Part shown: one piece after another, positions 8,501-16,201 of the stretch
Layout: each line of letters starts with the position of its first letter
Position numbering within the stretch: the stretch's first letter is position 1
Assembly (NCBI GenBank): GCA_963849485.1
Contig: CAWKIF010000066.1
Span: 1 to 23,388, forward strand
Reading direction: 5' to 3'
Length of the DNA: 23,388 nt
Source: CAVTWJ01 sp963849485
Lineage (GTDB): Bacteria; Oederibacteriota; Muellerivitia; Muellerivitales; Muellerivitaceae
The notes under the pieces: model-generated
What the model saw: only the letters and a program-made list of their open reading frames with translations
The model's database searches: none
Told to the model about the DNA's origin: nothing
Made by a program: the position numbers and the translations under genes

Positions 8501-10384
8501 CCTCAGTAAGTAGCCCGTGACCCCCGATCGATTAGCCAACAAATAATTGCCCGGTGTTCCGGCTTGGGCGCTCCAACTCACCGGCCCCGCTTGGGTCATA
8601 TAACTGGTCGCGTCGTAACCGGTAATGTTAGTCGTCCCGGCGCTGAGGTAGTCATAGGTATCGTACAACCCCAAAGTTTCGCCGATGACACTCCAGGAAA
8701 GGCTGTAGGTCACCGAATCCAACAAGCTCCCCGAAGTTTCGGATTCGGTCTTGGAAATCCTAAGGTTAGGACCCACCACCGCGCTGGCCGTATTGGAAAT
8801 GGTAGTCCCGTAGTTCCCGGCAATGCCCGTGACGGCGTTTGAGATCGTGGTCCCCGCGGCAGGCGTGGCGACCCTCAAAAGCATATAAACCGAACCCTGC
8901 TGCTCGGGCGCCGCGGTCCCGTTATAGACAATCCAGGTCACCGGGGTCCCAGGCCCGGCCCCACTCACCGCGCCGCTTCCCTGGGGCCCCAGTTCCACCA
9001 GGGTAGTATTGAGGGGCACCGAACTGATAAGGGTGACCCCGGTGGTATTTCCAAAGTTATGGTTCGTTGCGAACATCAGCAGCCCGTTCGTCACGGCCGA
9101 GGCGGAAACAGCGGTATCGATGATGGATAGGTTCGGAATCGGTAGCGTGGGAGTAGATGTTAGGGTCGGTGGAGGAGTAAGGCTAGGGGTGGTTGTATCG
9201 GTCAGAGTCGCTGTTGGGCTCGCCGTCGGTGTGGGGGAAGGAGTAGGTGTGTTGAAAATCCTCAGGCGGAAGCCAATATCCTCGTTGGGGAGAGGCGTAA
9301 GGCCTGGCGTCGGGTAGGTATAACTGTACTGCATATAGGATCCAGTTCCGCCATAGGTCAGGTCTGAAAAAGCCGCTCCGGAATTTGAGGGGGCGCTGAA
9401 ATAATAATAATCCGTCGCGGAAGCCGAATTGGGGGATGTCAGGATCAACTCGTATTGATGGGTTCCATCCAGTGACACGGGGGCCGTTAAGGCCGTGTCC
9501 GTCCATGCGTTCGATGTACTCACAGCGCTCGAAGCAATTGTTACCCCGCCTACGACCTGGGAATTCGTCATATCAAAAATGCTTCCGTAAAGACTATCGG
9601 CCGGGTTCGTGAGCTTCGCCACATAGACCCCAATCTGGTCCACAAAAAGGGTCGAGCCCCCCGTATTGAAAACTTGGGCGGTATCGGAGTCTGATCGCGC
9701 GTAATTGGTCGGGTCGACAAGATCGTAGGGGTTCCCGTAATCAGGGAAGGATAGGTCATTGAATTGCAGTACAAAAACCGGCATTTGGTTTTGGGTAGTC
9801 CAGGAGGAGCCATGAAAGGTAACAGAACCTAAAGCGGTATCCTTGACCTGACCCAAAGGCATGATTTGGTGATCCGGCACGGAGCCCGTGGTGAAAAACA
9901 TGGATTTGTTGTTGGAAATGGCGGATCCATCGACCACCAGATCGTAAACCGTGTTTGAATTCAGATTGGCTGACGGAACGTCGATTTCATACCAAAGGTA
10001 ATTCGTCCCAGACCCGCTGTAAGGAAAAGTGCCGGTGACGGGACCCACATAGGTCGTAGCCCCGGGTGAGCCCGCCGAATCATTGTTGATACTGATGACG
10101 TAATTCCCCGAGGTGGCAGTACCTGCGGATGTTGCGTTTAAAAAAATTGCCGTAACGGGGTGGCTTCCCGTCCCTCCCAGGGTGAATTGATAGGAGATGG
10201 CAGGGCTATATCCGGCCCCGGAACGAACATTAATGGTCCAGACATCATCCTCCACGCTTTGATTGCCGACATAGGTTTGGGAAAAGACCGCCGGGGAGAA
10301 GGCCGTGAGGATGAACAAAAGGAAAACGCTTGTAGTCACTAGGCGTTGCTTAAATCGGTTAAATAGGTCCCAAAGACGGCCCAA
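5537..10384 (-). CDS. Giant exported multidomain protein: DUF11-like, lectin-like, kelch repeats, Thr-rich stalk, FlgD-like C-terminal domain
   Basis: About 1,615 residues, uninterrupted. I chose TTG 10384 because AAGGGG lies 6 nt upstream and it yields a proper signal peptide (basic start, then TSVFLLFILTAFSPAVFSQ); an in-frame TTG at 10462 would add 26 residues. Order after the signal: roughly 350 residues of beta-rich sequence; a Thr/Pro linker (about 9140-9262); DUF11-like repeats (TNHNFGNTTGVTLISSVPLN); a lectin-like segment with YTVVGDMYLDPSNN; more DUF11-like sequence; a second Thr/Pro linker (about 7645-7745); six kelch-like blades (MWVIAGANGGFLNDVWKSAD type); a roughly 300-residue Thr-alternating tract; and a final FlgD/T9SS-like domain with VMVYNLLGEEV-type strands and TWDGRN, GNGVYF, ending in TAG. 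Probably a surface or secreted adhesin-like protein. Ligand unknown. No enzyme motif seen. Confidence 0.8.
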   Translation of the reverse strand: MGRLWDLFNRFKQRLVTTSVFLLFILTAFSPAVFSQTYVGNQSVEDDVWTINVRSGAGYSPAISYQFTLGGTGSHPVTAIFLNATSAGTATSGNYVISINNDSAGSPGATTYVGPVTGTFPYSGSGTNYLWYEIDVPSANLNSNTVYDLVVDGSAISNNKSMFFTTGSVPDHQIMPLGQVKDTALGSVTFHGSSWTTQNQMPVFVLQFNDLSFPDYGNPYDLVDPTNYARSDSDTAQVFNTGGSTLFVDQIGVYVAKLTNPADSLYGSIFDMTNSQVVGGVTIASSAVSTSNAWTDTALTAPVSLDGTHQYELILTSPNSASATDYYYFSAPSNSGAAFSDLTYGGTGSYMQYSYTYPTPGLTPLPNEDIGFRLRIFNTPTPSPTPTASPTATLTDTTTPSLTPPPTLTSTPTLPIPNLSIIDTAVSASAVTNGLLMFATNHNFGNTTGVTLISSVPLNTTLVELGPQGSGAVSGAGPGTPVTWIVYNGTAAPEQQGSVYMLLRVATPAAGTTISNAVTGIAGNYGTTISNTASAVVGPNLRISKTESETSGSLLDSVTYSLSWSVIGETLGLYDTYDYLSAGTTNITGYDATSYMTQAGPVSWSAQAGTPGNYLLANRSGVTGYLLRGAPALALDGNYTVVGDMYLDPSNNPSNAALAVAYDTSTNNAYVAGLSGSANPGNLYLEKITAGVPSILATVNNTSSILPATVQSGGFYTLQVYVGSSGVNGGPLTFYVKTWKVGQAVPSSAAITYTDNNPLSSTASYYAGWQASGNSAVSTLGTFDNLGVFLPNAPVSLNIVDTLPAQMLYTSSYPPATAFLQLVSWNFPATVYGGSATYTITASVAASACQSSIVNQASMNAANAPSVLSNPVTLSIPALCPNTPTFTLTTTPTPTITDTPTITPTLTVTALPGAGVSWILATCNAAFPVRMGQSNLVFDDGGGSKMWVIAGANGGFLNDVWKSADGANWAAVTNSAAFATRYEQASFVLNGKMWIVGGYNNTFLSDIWNSSDGANWVSVGSGPFSPRSGQSCVAFNGKMWMLGGNTSAGAVSEVWNSSDGINWNPVATNPGFTVRRNHSSVVYNNKIWVFGGDSGALALPDVWSSADGIAWSQVTASASFGNLRDQTSVVYNNLMWVIGGENGVNAVQDVWSSLDGSLWNHVTSAAQFGPKDTHSSLVYNNQIWVIGGEDTSGVDHNDVWFSPLGGAVTPAPTCIPSSTSTSTRTNTITPSPTFTQTQTFTQTATPTVTNTFNTSTPTLTRTITLTPTVTLTPTITITRTNTITLTPTNTLTPSITSTNTITSSPTVTNTPTPTITLTPSITLTPTRTNTITNTITQTSSITLTPTLTNTVTYTITLTPTNTSTVTNTITETSTSTPSVTLTPTLTTTITNSPTGTFTTTLSPTLTVTNTATPSLTQTETPTLSSTPTPTYSPTITLTPTSTNTITQTPTSSITPTSTFSFTMTLSPTPTNSMTPTGTFTITLTGTPSLTPTITLSPTATGTPTVTPLVTNTSVPTLTLTPNAPMYLSANFFNPATGETLGMDILVQQSGPVKIMVYNLLGEEVIKIADQNLNTGSYHFTWDGRNRSENLVGNGVYFVLIEQASGNFIRKVIVLK
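5820..6745 (-). repeat. Thr-alternating (T-x)n low-complexity stalk within the giant protein
   Basis: About 300 residues in which nearly every second residue is Thr, the others being Pro, Leu, Ile, Val, Asn or Ser (for example TLTPTITITRTNTIT). Thr codons vary (ACG, ACC, ACT, ACA), so the repeat is kept at protein level rather than being a fresh DNA duplication. It probably forms an extended, possibly O-glycosylated stalk between the kelch and C-terminal domains. The complementary strand shows spurious Val/Gly-rich reading frames. Confidence 0.85.
6775..7640 (-). repeat. Six kelch-like repeats within the giant protein
   Basis: Six units of about 45-50 residues share the pattern x-W-V-x-G-G ... 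DVW-S-S-DG--W: MWVIAGANGG, MWIVGGYNNT, MWMLGGNTSA, IWVFGGDSGA, MWVIGGENGV, IWVIGGEDTS. The double Gly and the spaced Trp are the kelch signature; six blades would close a beta-propeller. Confidence 0.75.
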
Positions 10385-10601
10385 GCAAGTCCCCTTCACG
10401 CAAGTAATAAGGAATTTTAACGCTACTCCTGCAAGCCAGCAAATCGAATTGTCCCCTACCAATCATGGATTTACACGAATTATGGACATTTTTAACCTAG
10501 TCGGTCATTGAAGGGCGCGAGATCAGAACAAATGGGGGGATCTTCAGAATCAAGGAAGTTCGAGCAGAGTAACCAGCTTAGACGAGGGACAGGATCGAAG
10601 C

Positions 10602-11606
10602 TTATTTTTTACCCGCCGGTTCGGCGATTTTCCAGGTTCTTTCTTTTTTAGAGAGTTTGAAACTCCTCTCCAATTTTTGATCTTTCCCGGTGGATGGATT
10701 CTTCAGGTTCAAGAGGAAGGAAGCCGTGGCGTTTTCCCCGTTGATCACCAGCCCTCCCAAAGAGGCTTTCAAGTTCAAGGCCTTCGGGTCTTTCCCCCCC
10801 AAAGCCTGCTGGTACCAGGCGGCCCATTCCGCCCGGCCGGGATAGAGGTCGTCGAAATAAAGATAGGTCTTCCCCACCGAACCGGATTCCAGGGCCTGTA
10901 AAAATCCATCCGTGAAGGCCTGCAGCTCATATCTCTCGGGTGAAATGCCCCGGGACCCAATGGGCATGTACCAATGGATCCGGGTGAGGGAGCCTTCCAA
11001 GGCGTTGAGAAGTTTTTTTCCCTCCGCGGTGGAGGCACTTTCTTCCGGCAGGGTGGCGTGGACCAGAAGCAGCAGATCCCCCCGGTTGAGGACCCATTCG
11101 GTATCCATCCAGGATTTTTGCCGGACATCCAGGACATGAAACGCTTGCGAGACCCATTTTTCACTTCCCGAGGTTTTCCATTCCTGCCGGGAATCCTTCG
11201 AGTCGATTTGGAACTGGCGGGCTTGCAGATCTTTTTCGACCGACACCGACCATTCCTTCGCCGAGAAATCTTGATCCGCGGGCAGGAGTTGCACCGAATA
11301 ACGGGCCACCAAGACCTTGAGGGGGTCGGTGAAGCGGACGATCTCGTCCATTTCCTGGTCCTCGGACATTCCCAGGGGCTGCCATTTAACGGGCAGGGGG
11401 AAGGCGAAGCCGTATTGGGTTTGAAGGTATTCCCCGTTTAATAGGCCCGAGTTTTCGGTCGGGGGTAAAGGAAGGGTCATCACCGAGTAACGCGGCTTCG
11501 GGGAACATCCGGTGAAGGTTCCCCAGGCCCAGCCGGCCAAGAGAAGAAGGACAAGCGCCTCCTTCCGCCGGCGTGTGAACCCTCGTCCCTCCCTCCCGAA
11601 AATCAC
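10602..11606 (-). CDS. Putative lipoprotein of unknown function, coupled to moxR
   Basis: A 334-residue protein I do not recognise. It begins with basic residues (TRRRKEALVLLLLAGWAWG) and then TFTGCSPKP, a plausible but imperfect lipobox with Cys at about residue 34. The N-terminal half (YLQTQYGFAFPLPVKWQ ... WVLNRGDLLLLVHATLPEES) resembles the PsbP/DUF1795-like layout of proteins that describe fitted errors and end with an assessed small domain. The C-terminal half (about residues 230-330) looks like an NTF2/DUF4878-type fold: FTDGFLQALESGSVGKTYLYF, then AWYQQALGGK and a final strand RTWKIAEP. Both fold suggestions are weak. Its ATG overlaps the moxR stop by ATGA, so it is co-translated with the ATPase and is the last gene of the Bat-type cluster. 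No terminator is obvious downstream. Confidence 0.6.
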   Translation of the reverse strand: MIFGREGRGFTRRRKEALVLLLLAGWAWGTFTGCSPKPRYSVMTLPLPPTENSGLLNGEYLQTQYGFAFPLPVKWQPLGMSEDQEMDEIVRFTDPLKVLVARYSVQLLPADQDFSAKEWSVSVEKDLQARQFQIDSKDSRQEWKTSGSEKWVSQAFHVLDVRQKSWMDTEWVLNRGDLLLLVHATLPEESASTAEGKKLLNALEGSLTRIHWYMPIGSRGISPERYELQAFTDGFLQALESGSVGKTYLYFDDLYPGRAEWAAWYQQALGGKDPKALNLKASLGGLVINGENATASFLLNLKNPSTGKDQKLERSFKLSKKERTWKIAEPAGKK

Positions 11607-12592
11607 GGCACCGGGACTTTGGCCAAGATTTGGGTGATCACCTGGTCGGTGGTAAGGTTCTGGGCCTCCGCCTCATAGGTCAGGATCATGCGGTGGCGGA
11701 TCACGTTCCCCGCCAAGGCCTTGACGTCGTCCGGCGTGGCGTAGCCCCGGCCGTTCAGGAAGGCCCGGGCCTTGGCCGCGACGGTCAACCCCATCGAGGC
11801 GCGGGGGCTGGCCCCGTACTCGATCATGGGCTGGAGGGCGGGAAGCTGGTAGTCCTTCGGGCGGCGGGTGGCTGAAACCAAGTGGACGATGTAATCCTTC
11901 AGGGCTTCCCCGACGAAAATCCCGTCGACTTGTTTTTGGGCCTTGAGGATGGCCTGGGAGGACAGAACTTCCGAGATCTTGATGCCTTGCCCCTGGGTCA
12001 TCCGCTCGATGATTTCCTTTTCCTCCTCGAAGCTGGGATAACCCACGAAGATTTTCATCAAAAACCGGTCGACCTGCGCCTCGGGCAGGGGGTAGGTGCC
12101 CTCATGCTCGATGGGGTTCTGGGTGGCCATGACGAAAAAGGGCTCCTCCAGCTTGAAGGTGTCCGGCCCGATGGTGACCTGGTGTTCCTGCATGGCTTCC
12201 AGCAGGGCGGACTGGACCTTGGCCGGCGCCCGGTTGATCTCATCGGCCAGCACCAGATTGGCGAAAACGGGGCCCTTCTGGGTCTTGAAGTCACCCTTGG
12301 AGGGGTTATAGATGCGGGTTCCCAAGAGGTCCGCGGGCAAAAGGTCGGGGGTGAACTGGATCCGGCTGAAGCTGACCCCCAACACCTCCGCCAGGGTCTT
12401 GACCGCCAGGGTCTTCGCCAGGCCCGGCAAGCCCTCCAAAAGCAGGTGGCCCCGGGTCAGCAGTCCCAAAAGCAGGCGATCGATCAAATCGCCCTGCCCC
12501 ACGATGACCTTTTGCACCTCCTCCTTGGCCTTTTGAAACTGCTCGCTGAGGCGCTGGCCTTCCTGGGTGAGTTCTTCATTTTGTGTCGGCAT
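11603..12592 (-). CDS. moxR: MoxR family AAA+ ATPase
   Basis: A 329-residue MoxR-type AAA+ ATPase, thought to act as a chaperone that activates or assembles partners, usually with von Willebrand factor A (vWA) proteins such as BatA/BatB. Motifs in order: VIVGQ near residue 30, Walker A GLPGLAKT, the FTPDLLPADLLGT segment, Walker B NLVLADEINRAP, sensor 1 FVMATQNPIEHEGTYPLPEAQ, the arginine-finger region VDRFLMK, and sensor 2 in GASPRASMGL. A good AAGGGAG Shine-Dalgarno precedes the ATG at 12592. In most genomes moxR leads the cluster; here it comes after batD and the GxxExxY gene and before a coupled lipoprotein. Confidence 0.93.
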   Translation of the reverse strand: MPTQNEELTQEGQRLSEQFQKAKEEVQKVIVGQGDLIDRLLLGLLTRGHLLLEGLPGLAKTLAVKTLAEVLGVSFSRIQFTPDLLPADLLGTRIYNPSKGDFKTQKGPVFANLVLADEINRAPAKVQSALLEAMQEHQVTIGPDTFKLEEPFFVMATQNPIEHEGTYPLPEAQVDRFLMKIFVGYPSFEEEKEIIERMTQGQGIKISEVLSSQAILKAQKQVDGIFVGEALKDYIVHLVSATRRPKDYQLPALQPMIEYGASPRASMGLTVAAKARAFLNGRGYATPDDVKALAGNVIRHRMILTYEAEAQNLTTDQVITQILAKVPVP

Positions 12593-12610
12593 TTCTAACT
12601 CCCTTAAAAT

Positions 12611-13090
12611 TCAAATTTTCACCGCGAAGACGCGAAGAACGTCTTTTACTGTTGTTTCGTCAAGCACAACTCTTCGGATACCATCCCTAATGTAACGAAC
12701 GTTATAATTAATCAAAAACCCAGCCTCGCATCCAGTCAGTTTGAGGTATGTCAAAAGCTGCGCTTCATGAATCGGCAAAAGTTTTTCCACTGCCTTTACT
12801 TCAACTACAATTTTTCCGTCAACCAGCAAATCCAATCGAAATTTTTCTTCTAACACCTCACCCGCGTAATAAATCTCAATGCTTTTTTGGCGTTCTAAGG
12901 GGATACCCCTTTTTTGCAACTCTTTGCAAAGGCATGACTCATAAATACTTTCCAATAATCCAGGGCCCATTTCCCGATGGACAGCAAAAGCCGAATCCAC
13001 GACCAAACGGGCAATCTGGTTCATTTCACCTGATAAATCATCCTTTTCGAAAGGCTTGACTAAGGTTTTCTTCGTGTCTTCGCGGTTCAA
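12611..13090 (-). CDS. GxxExxY family protein (PD-(D/E)XK-like), inside an inverted-repeat cassette
   Basis: Recognised by MGPGLLESIYESCL, containing the G-x-x-E-x-x-Y motif, and by FRLDLLVDGKIVVEVKAV, the Asp ... Glu-x-Lys core of a PD-(D/E)XK-like nuclease fold (PDDEXK_3). Family function is not established. About 159 residues from a TTG at 13090, which overlaps the batD stop; an ATG at 13024 (MNQIARLVVD) is close to the usual family start. The extra N-terminal residues NREDTKK and the C-terminal LRVFAVKI are encoded by the two arms of a 19-bp inverted repeat (12621-12639 and 13068-13086). The gene interrupts an otherwise functionally coherent MoxR/Bat cluster, suggesting insertion. Confidence 0.85.
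   Translation of the reverse strand: MNREDTKKTLVKPFEKDDLSGEMNQIARLVVDSAFAVHREMGPGLLESIYESCLCKELQKRGIPLERQKSIEIYYAGEVLEEKFRLDLLVDGKIVVEVKAVEKLLPIHEAQLLTYLKLTGCEAGFLINYNVRYIRDGIRRVVLDETTVKDVLRVFAVKI
12621..12639. repeat. Left arm of inverted repeat flanking the GxxExxY gene
   Basis: The plus strand reads ACCGCGAAGACGCGAAGAA. It matches the reverse complement of 13068-13086 at 18 of 19 positions, and encodes the last residues of the GxxExxY protein. Confidence 0.85.
13068..13086. repeat. Right arm of inverted repeat flanking the GxxExxY gene
   Basis: The plus strand reads TTCTTCGTGTCTTCGCGGT, the near-exact inverse of 12621-12639 with one mismatch. It encodes NREDTKK at the GxxExxY start and abuts the batD stop. 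Flanking bases TTCAATT here and TTCAAATT at the left end are an imperfect direct repeat, possibly a target duplication. Confidence 0.85.
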
Positions 13091-14088
13091 TTGTTTGACG
13101 CCTTCGGCAAAAGATTTGCGGCGAGGGTTTTTAAGGCGTCCCTCCCCGTCAGGTTTCCATCGGCGTAAAGCACCCGGTCACAGGCCTTCAGGCACTTCTC
13201 CACGGCTTCCATCTGCTTGGACGGCAGGACTTGTTCTTTAACTCGGCGGAAATTTCCTCGGTAGTAAAGTCAACCGCCTCGAAGCCGCAATGGTACTGGA
13301 GACATTCCCGCACCAAGGTGGACAGGGCCCGGCAATAGGCCTCCGCGGATAGTTCCTCATCCGAAAGCTTTTTCCAGGCCTCCCGCAAGCGTTTCTCCTT
13401 GCTGATGGAGCTCGATCTTTCCGCTTCCCGGCTTCTTGGGGCTCGAAATCCTCCAGACCAGGAGCCCGACCATCGCCAAAACCGCGATCCAAATGACGAT
13501 CTTGAGCAATCGCAACAGGGGATCGGGCAGCAAGGGCTTGAGGCCCCTTAAGCCCTCGTCCGCCGGTGGCGCCGCGGAAGGTGGCTGGTTCGCCTCTGGA
13601 ACGGGCGTAGGCTTGGAGCCACCGAAAAGCGAGAAGGGTTTTTTCTCGGTCACCGTTACATTGATCACATTGGAGGTGATCTCCCTTCTTTTCCCCGAGG
13701 GGTCCTGGAAGATGACGCTGGCCGGGCCCAAGGTCTCGCTCCCAGGCTTGGTGGCCACCAGATTCAAATGGGTGGTGGTGGTTTGGGCGGTCTTTTGGTT
13801 CACGATGGTGACTTGGCTGGAAGTAAAGGTACTCCGGGCCTCGAAATGTTCGGGGGTCGGAAAGTTGGGCTGAGCGGAAATGTTGCTTCCCCCCACCACC
13901 AGTTGTTTGAACTCGATGGTGAGCGATAGAGTCTCCCCCACTTCCACCTGGCGTTTGTCCACATCCATCCGCAGCCCCACCTCTGCCCCGCTGTCATTCG
14001 TTTGGGCGGCCAGGGAACAGGCCCCAAGCAGCATCAAGAAGCAGAGGGGCCAAGTCATTCTTCTAATAATAAGTTCAATCGCTTTCAT
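13087..14088 (-). CDS. batD: BatD-like protein, two frameshifts
   Basis: BatD/oxygen-tolerance-like membrane protein of the Bat cluster. ATG 14088, after a GGAAGGGA site, gives a signal peptide (RMTWPLCFLMLLGACSLAAQ), then a beta domain typical of BatD (VEVGETLSLTIEF, a VATKPGSETLGPASVIFQDP stretch, INVTVTEKK), a Pro-rich spacer, and one membrane helix (LLKIVIWIAVLAMVGLLVW). A frame change near 13405-13420 leads to SSISKEKRLREAWKKLSDEE, a cytoplasmic helical domain. Another near 13225-13240 leads to VLPSKQMEAVEKCLKACDRV, ending ANLLPKASNN with TGA at 13087-13089. Total about 330 residues, shorter than classical BatD. It follows the TPR gene. Family assignment rests on layout and neighbours. 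Confidence 0.75.
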
Positions 14089-14189
14089 GATTTCCCTTCC
14101 GATTTCCTAAGCTTTCACCGCCACCGAAACCGACCGCCCCAAAACGCGCGTATTCTACCCAAAAAACAACCCCGAATCCTCCAGACGCT

Positions 14190-15164
14190 TCACCAATCTT
14201 CCGCGGGTTGCCCCGGGTCGTTGGAGGGTTTACCGAAAAACTTACGCATGAAAGCGTCGTTTTCCCGGGGCAGAAAGTTCCAGAAATCCTCCTGTTGTTT
14301 CTTGCTGTCCCGGTCAGGGTGGGGGGTATAAAAACGCTGGGCCTGGGCCTCCTGCTTTTGAAGCTGAGTCATGAGCTGTTTAACCTGATCGTCGGAAAGG
14401 CCCATCTGTTTGCGGGCTTCCTCCTGGCGCTGTTGGTCCTGCGCCTGTTGTTGAGCGGCCTGTTGTTGCCTCTGCCGCTCCTCCTCCTGTTGTTTCTGCT
14501 GTTGTTTCTGCTGTTGGCTTTGCTGTTGTTGGGGGGATTGGTTATTTCCTGACTGGTTTTTTTGGTCCTGGGAATCCTTGTTGTTTTTCGTCGGCTGGTC
14601 TTGGGACTTTTGGCTTCCTTGGTTATTTTGGTTTTGCTGATTCTTTTGGTTCTGTTGGTTCGGCCCACTGGAAGGCTTCGGCGTGGGTGTGGGCTCCGAT
14701 TGTTTTTGTTGTTCCTCTTGCTTTCGCTTTTCGTCGCTCTTATCTGACTTTGGGTTCTCTTTCAATTGCTTCTCGGCCAGTTCCATGTTGTGTTGGGCAT
14801 CCACGTCTTTGGCGTCCAATTTCAAGGCTTTCCGGAAAGCTTCCACGGCGTCCTTGTACCGTTGCTGCTGAAAATAACTGTTCCCCAAGTTGTACCAGCC
14901 CGATTCCAAGTCCGGTTTATGTTCCAAGGCCTGTTCATAAGCCTTTTGAGCCTCGGGAAATTTTCCCTCCTGGTAGAAAGCGTTCCCCCAGCTATAGGCA
15001 GCGGTAGGGTCCGAAGGATTTTTCTGCGCCTGTTCCCCAAAAATCTTCTCAGCCTGAAGATAATCCTTACCTTCATAGGCGTCCCTCCCAGGGGACAAGC
15101 TGAAGGCGGCCATGGAGATGCCCGGCATCGCTGCCACGGAAAAGGAGTAAGAATAGGACGCCAA
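14190..15164 (-). CDS. TPR protein of the Bat cluster (BatC/BatE-like) with Gln/Asn-rich low-complexity region
   Basis: Probably exported. It carries about three tetratricopeptide repeats (AYEGKDYLQAEKIFGEQAQ, AAYSWGNAFYQEGKFPEAQK, SGWYNLGNSYFQQQRYKDAV) at roughly residues 27-130. Next comes about 130 residues very rich in Gln, Asn, Ser and Lys, then a charged helical end containing QMGLSDDQVKQLMTQLQ and FYTPHPDRD. TPR proteins are regular members of Bat loci (BatC/BatE). The intact frame starts at TTG 15164, but an ATG at 15187, 4 nt after the batB stop and preceded by AGGATAAA, would start MKLLKPNFLASYSYSFSVAA, a better signal peptide, if one T is missing at 15178-15180. I consider that the real start. 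Confidence 0.8.
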   Translation of the reverse strand: MASYSYSFSVAAMPGISMAAFSLSPGRDAYEGKDYLQAEKIFGEQAQKNPSDPTAAYSWGNAFYQEGKFPEAQKAYEQALEHKPDLESGWYNLGNSYFQQQRYKDAVEAFRKALKLDAKDVDAQHNMELAEKQLKENPKSDKSDEKRKQEEQQKQSEPTPTPKPSSGPNQQNQKNQQNQNNQGSQKSQDQPTKNNKDSQDQKNQSGNNQSPQQQQSQQQKQQQKQQEEERQRQQQAAQQQAQDQQRQEEARKQMGLSDDQVKQLMTQLQKQEAQAQRFYTPHPDRDSKKQQEDFWNFLPRENDAFMRKFFGKPSNDPGQPAEDW

Positions 15165-15191
15165 AAAGTTGGGTTTTAAAGTTTCATGGTT

Positions 15192-16201
15192 TTATCCTAT
15201 AAAACCGAAGCCATGAAGAAGGGAAAAGGCGGCCCCCAATGCCAATCGGGGCGAAAGTTCTTCCCGCTTCGTTCCGCCCTCCCCTTTCATCAGGGTCTTT
15301 TGAAGTTTGCCAAGGGCCGAGTTGATGGCTCCCAGGTTTTCCTCACTGTCCCCCGGGAGATACTCGCCCCCAGTGGAATCCGCGATCTGGCGCAGGGTCT
15401 TTTCATCCAAATGGCTGATATGGATGGAACCGCCCGCGTCCCGCTTATAGGTCTCCTCCCCCCAGAAGGCCGTCCCGTCGGGAATCGGCCGGCCCTGGGG
15501 GTTCCCATCCCGACCGACACGATTGGAACCTTCATGTCCTTCGCCCGTTCCAACACCTTGGGCAGGATGGCCGACCCCTCGGTGATCTCGCCGTCCGTCA
15601 GGAGCAGGATGGCCTTCCCTCTTTTTTTATCCTCTTCCTTCGAGAGTGAATCCAATGCCGTCTGGATGCCTTCCCCGATGTCCGTTCCCCCCCGGTCCAC
15701 CTCGTCGGGGTCGGCCTTGACCAGCACCAGGGAGACCGCATTGAGGTCCATGGTCAGGGGCACCTGAACCAGCGCCTCCCCGGCGAAGATAACCAGCCCC
15801 ACCCGGTCCCCCTCGCGGTTGGAGAGCCACTGGATGAGGGCCCGCTTGGCGGCCGTCAGGCGGTTGGGAAGGATGTCCTGCGAGAGCATGCTCTTGGAAA
15901 CGTCCAAAACGATCATCACGTCCACCCCGCTCATATTCAGTTCCTGGGGGACGGGTTTCCCCTGCAAGCGGGACGCTCCCAAAAACAAGAGCGCCAGGGC
16001 GGCCATGGCCAGGGTCCCCTTCACGGCCCGGCGGGCCCAAACCCAAAAAGGGGACCAAACCAGGTTTTGCTTACCCAAAAAGTCCAGGTCCCGGCGGTCC
16101 TTCCAGAGGGTCCAAAGCCCCAGCAGGGTCATCAAGATAAAAATGGCCAAGAGGGGCAGCAGGGCTAAGGGGTTGCCGAAGTTCAAGGGAAGCCCCGTCA
16201 T
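15192..16201 (-). CDS. batB: BatB-like vWA-domain membrane protein, one frameshift
   Basis: vWA-domain protein of the Bat locus. Two N-terminal membrane helices (LALLPLLAIFILMTLLGLW; GTLAMAALALLFLGA), then the vWA domain with the metal-site motif DVSKSMLSQD, a GGTDIGEGI Thr and LLLTDGE. After VSVGMGTP the frame breaks at a five-base run (15497-15501). The other frame resumes GRPIPDGTAFWGEETYKRD, then HLDEKTLRQIADSTGGEYLP, the usual end of the domain, and a hydrophobic C-terminal stretch (LALGAAFSLLHGFGFIG) to TAA. Its ATG overlaps the batA stop (ATGA). About 335 residues after correction, normal for BatB. Confidence 0.87.

Noticed and set aside
7433..8509. A 358-codon plus-strand frame opposite the giant gene
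   Set aside because: Antisense to a continuous coding frame, Arg/Gly-rich low-complexity product, no ribosome-binding site or motif.
10463..10601. Promoter for the giant gene (a CATAAT hexamer on the minus strand)
   Set aside because: No acceptable -35 hexamer at the right distance; too weak to list as a feature.
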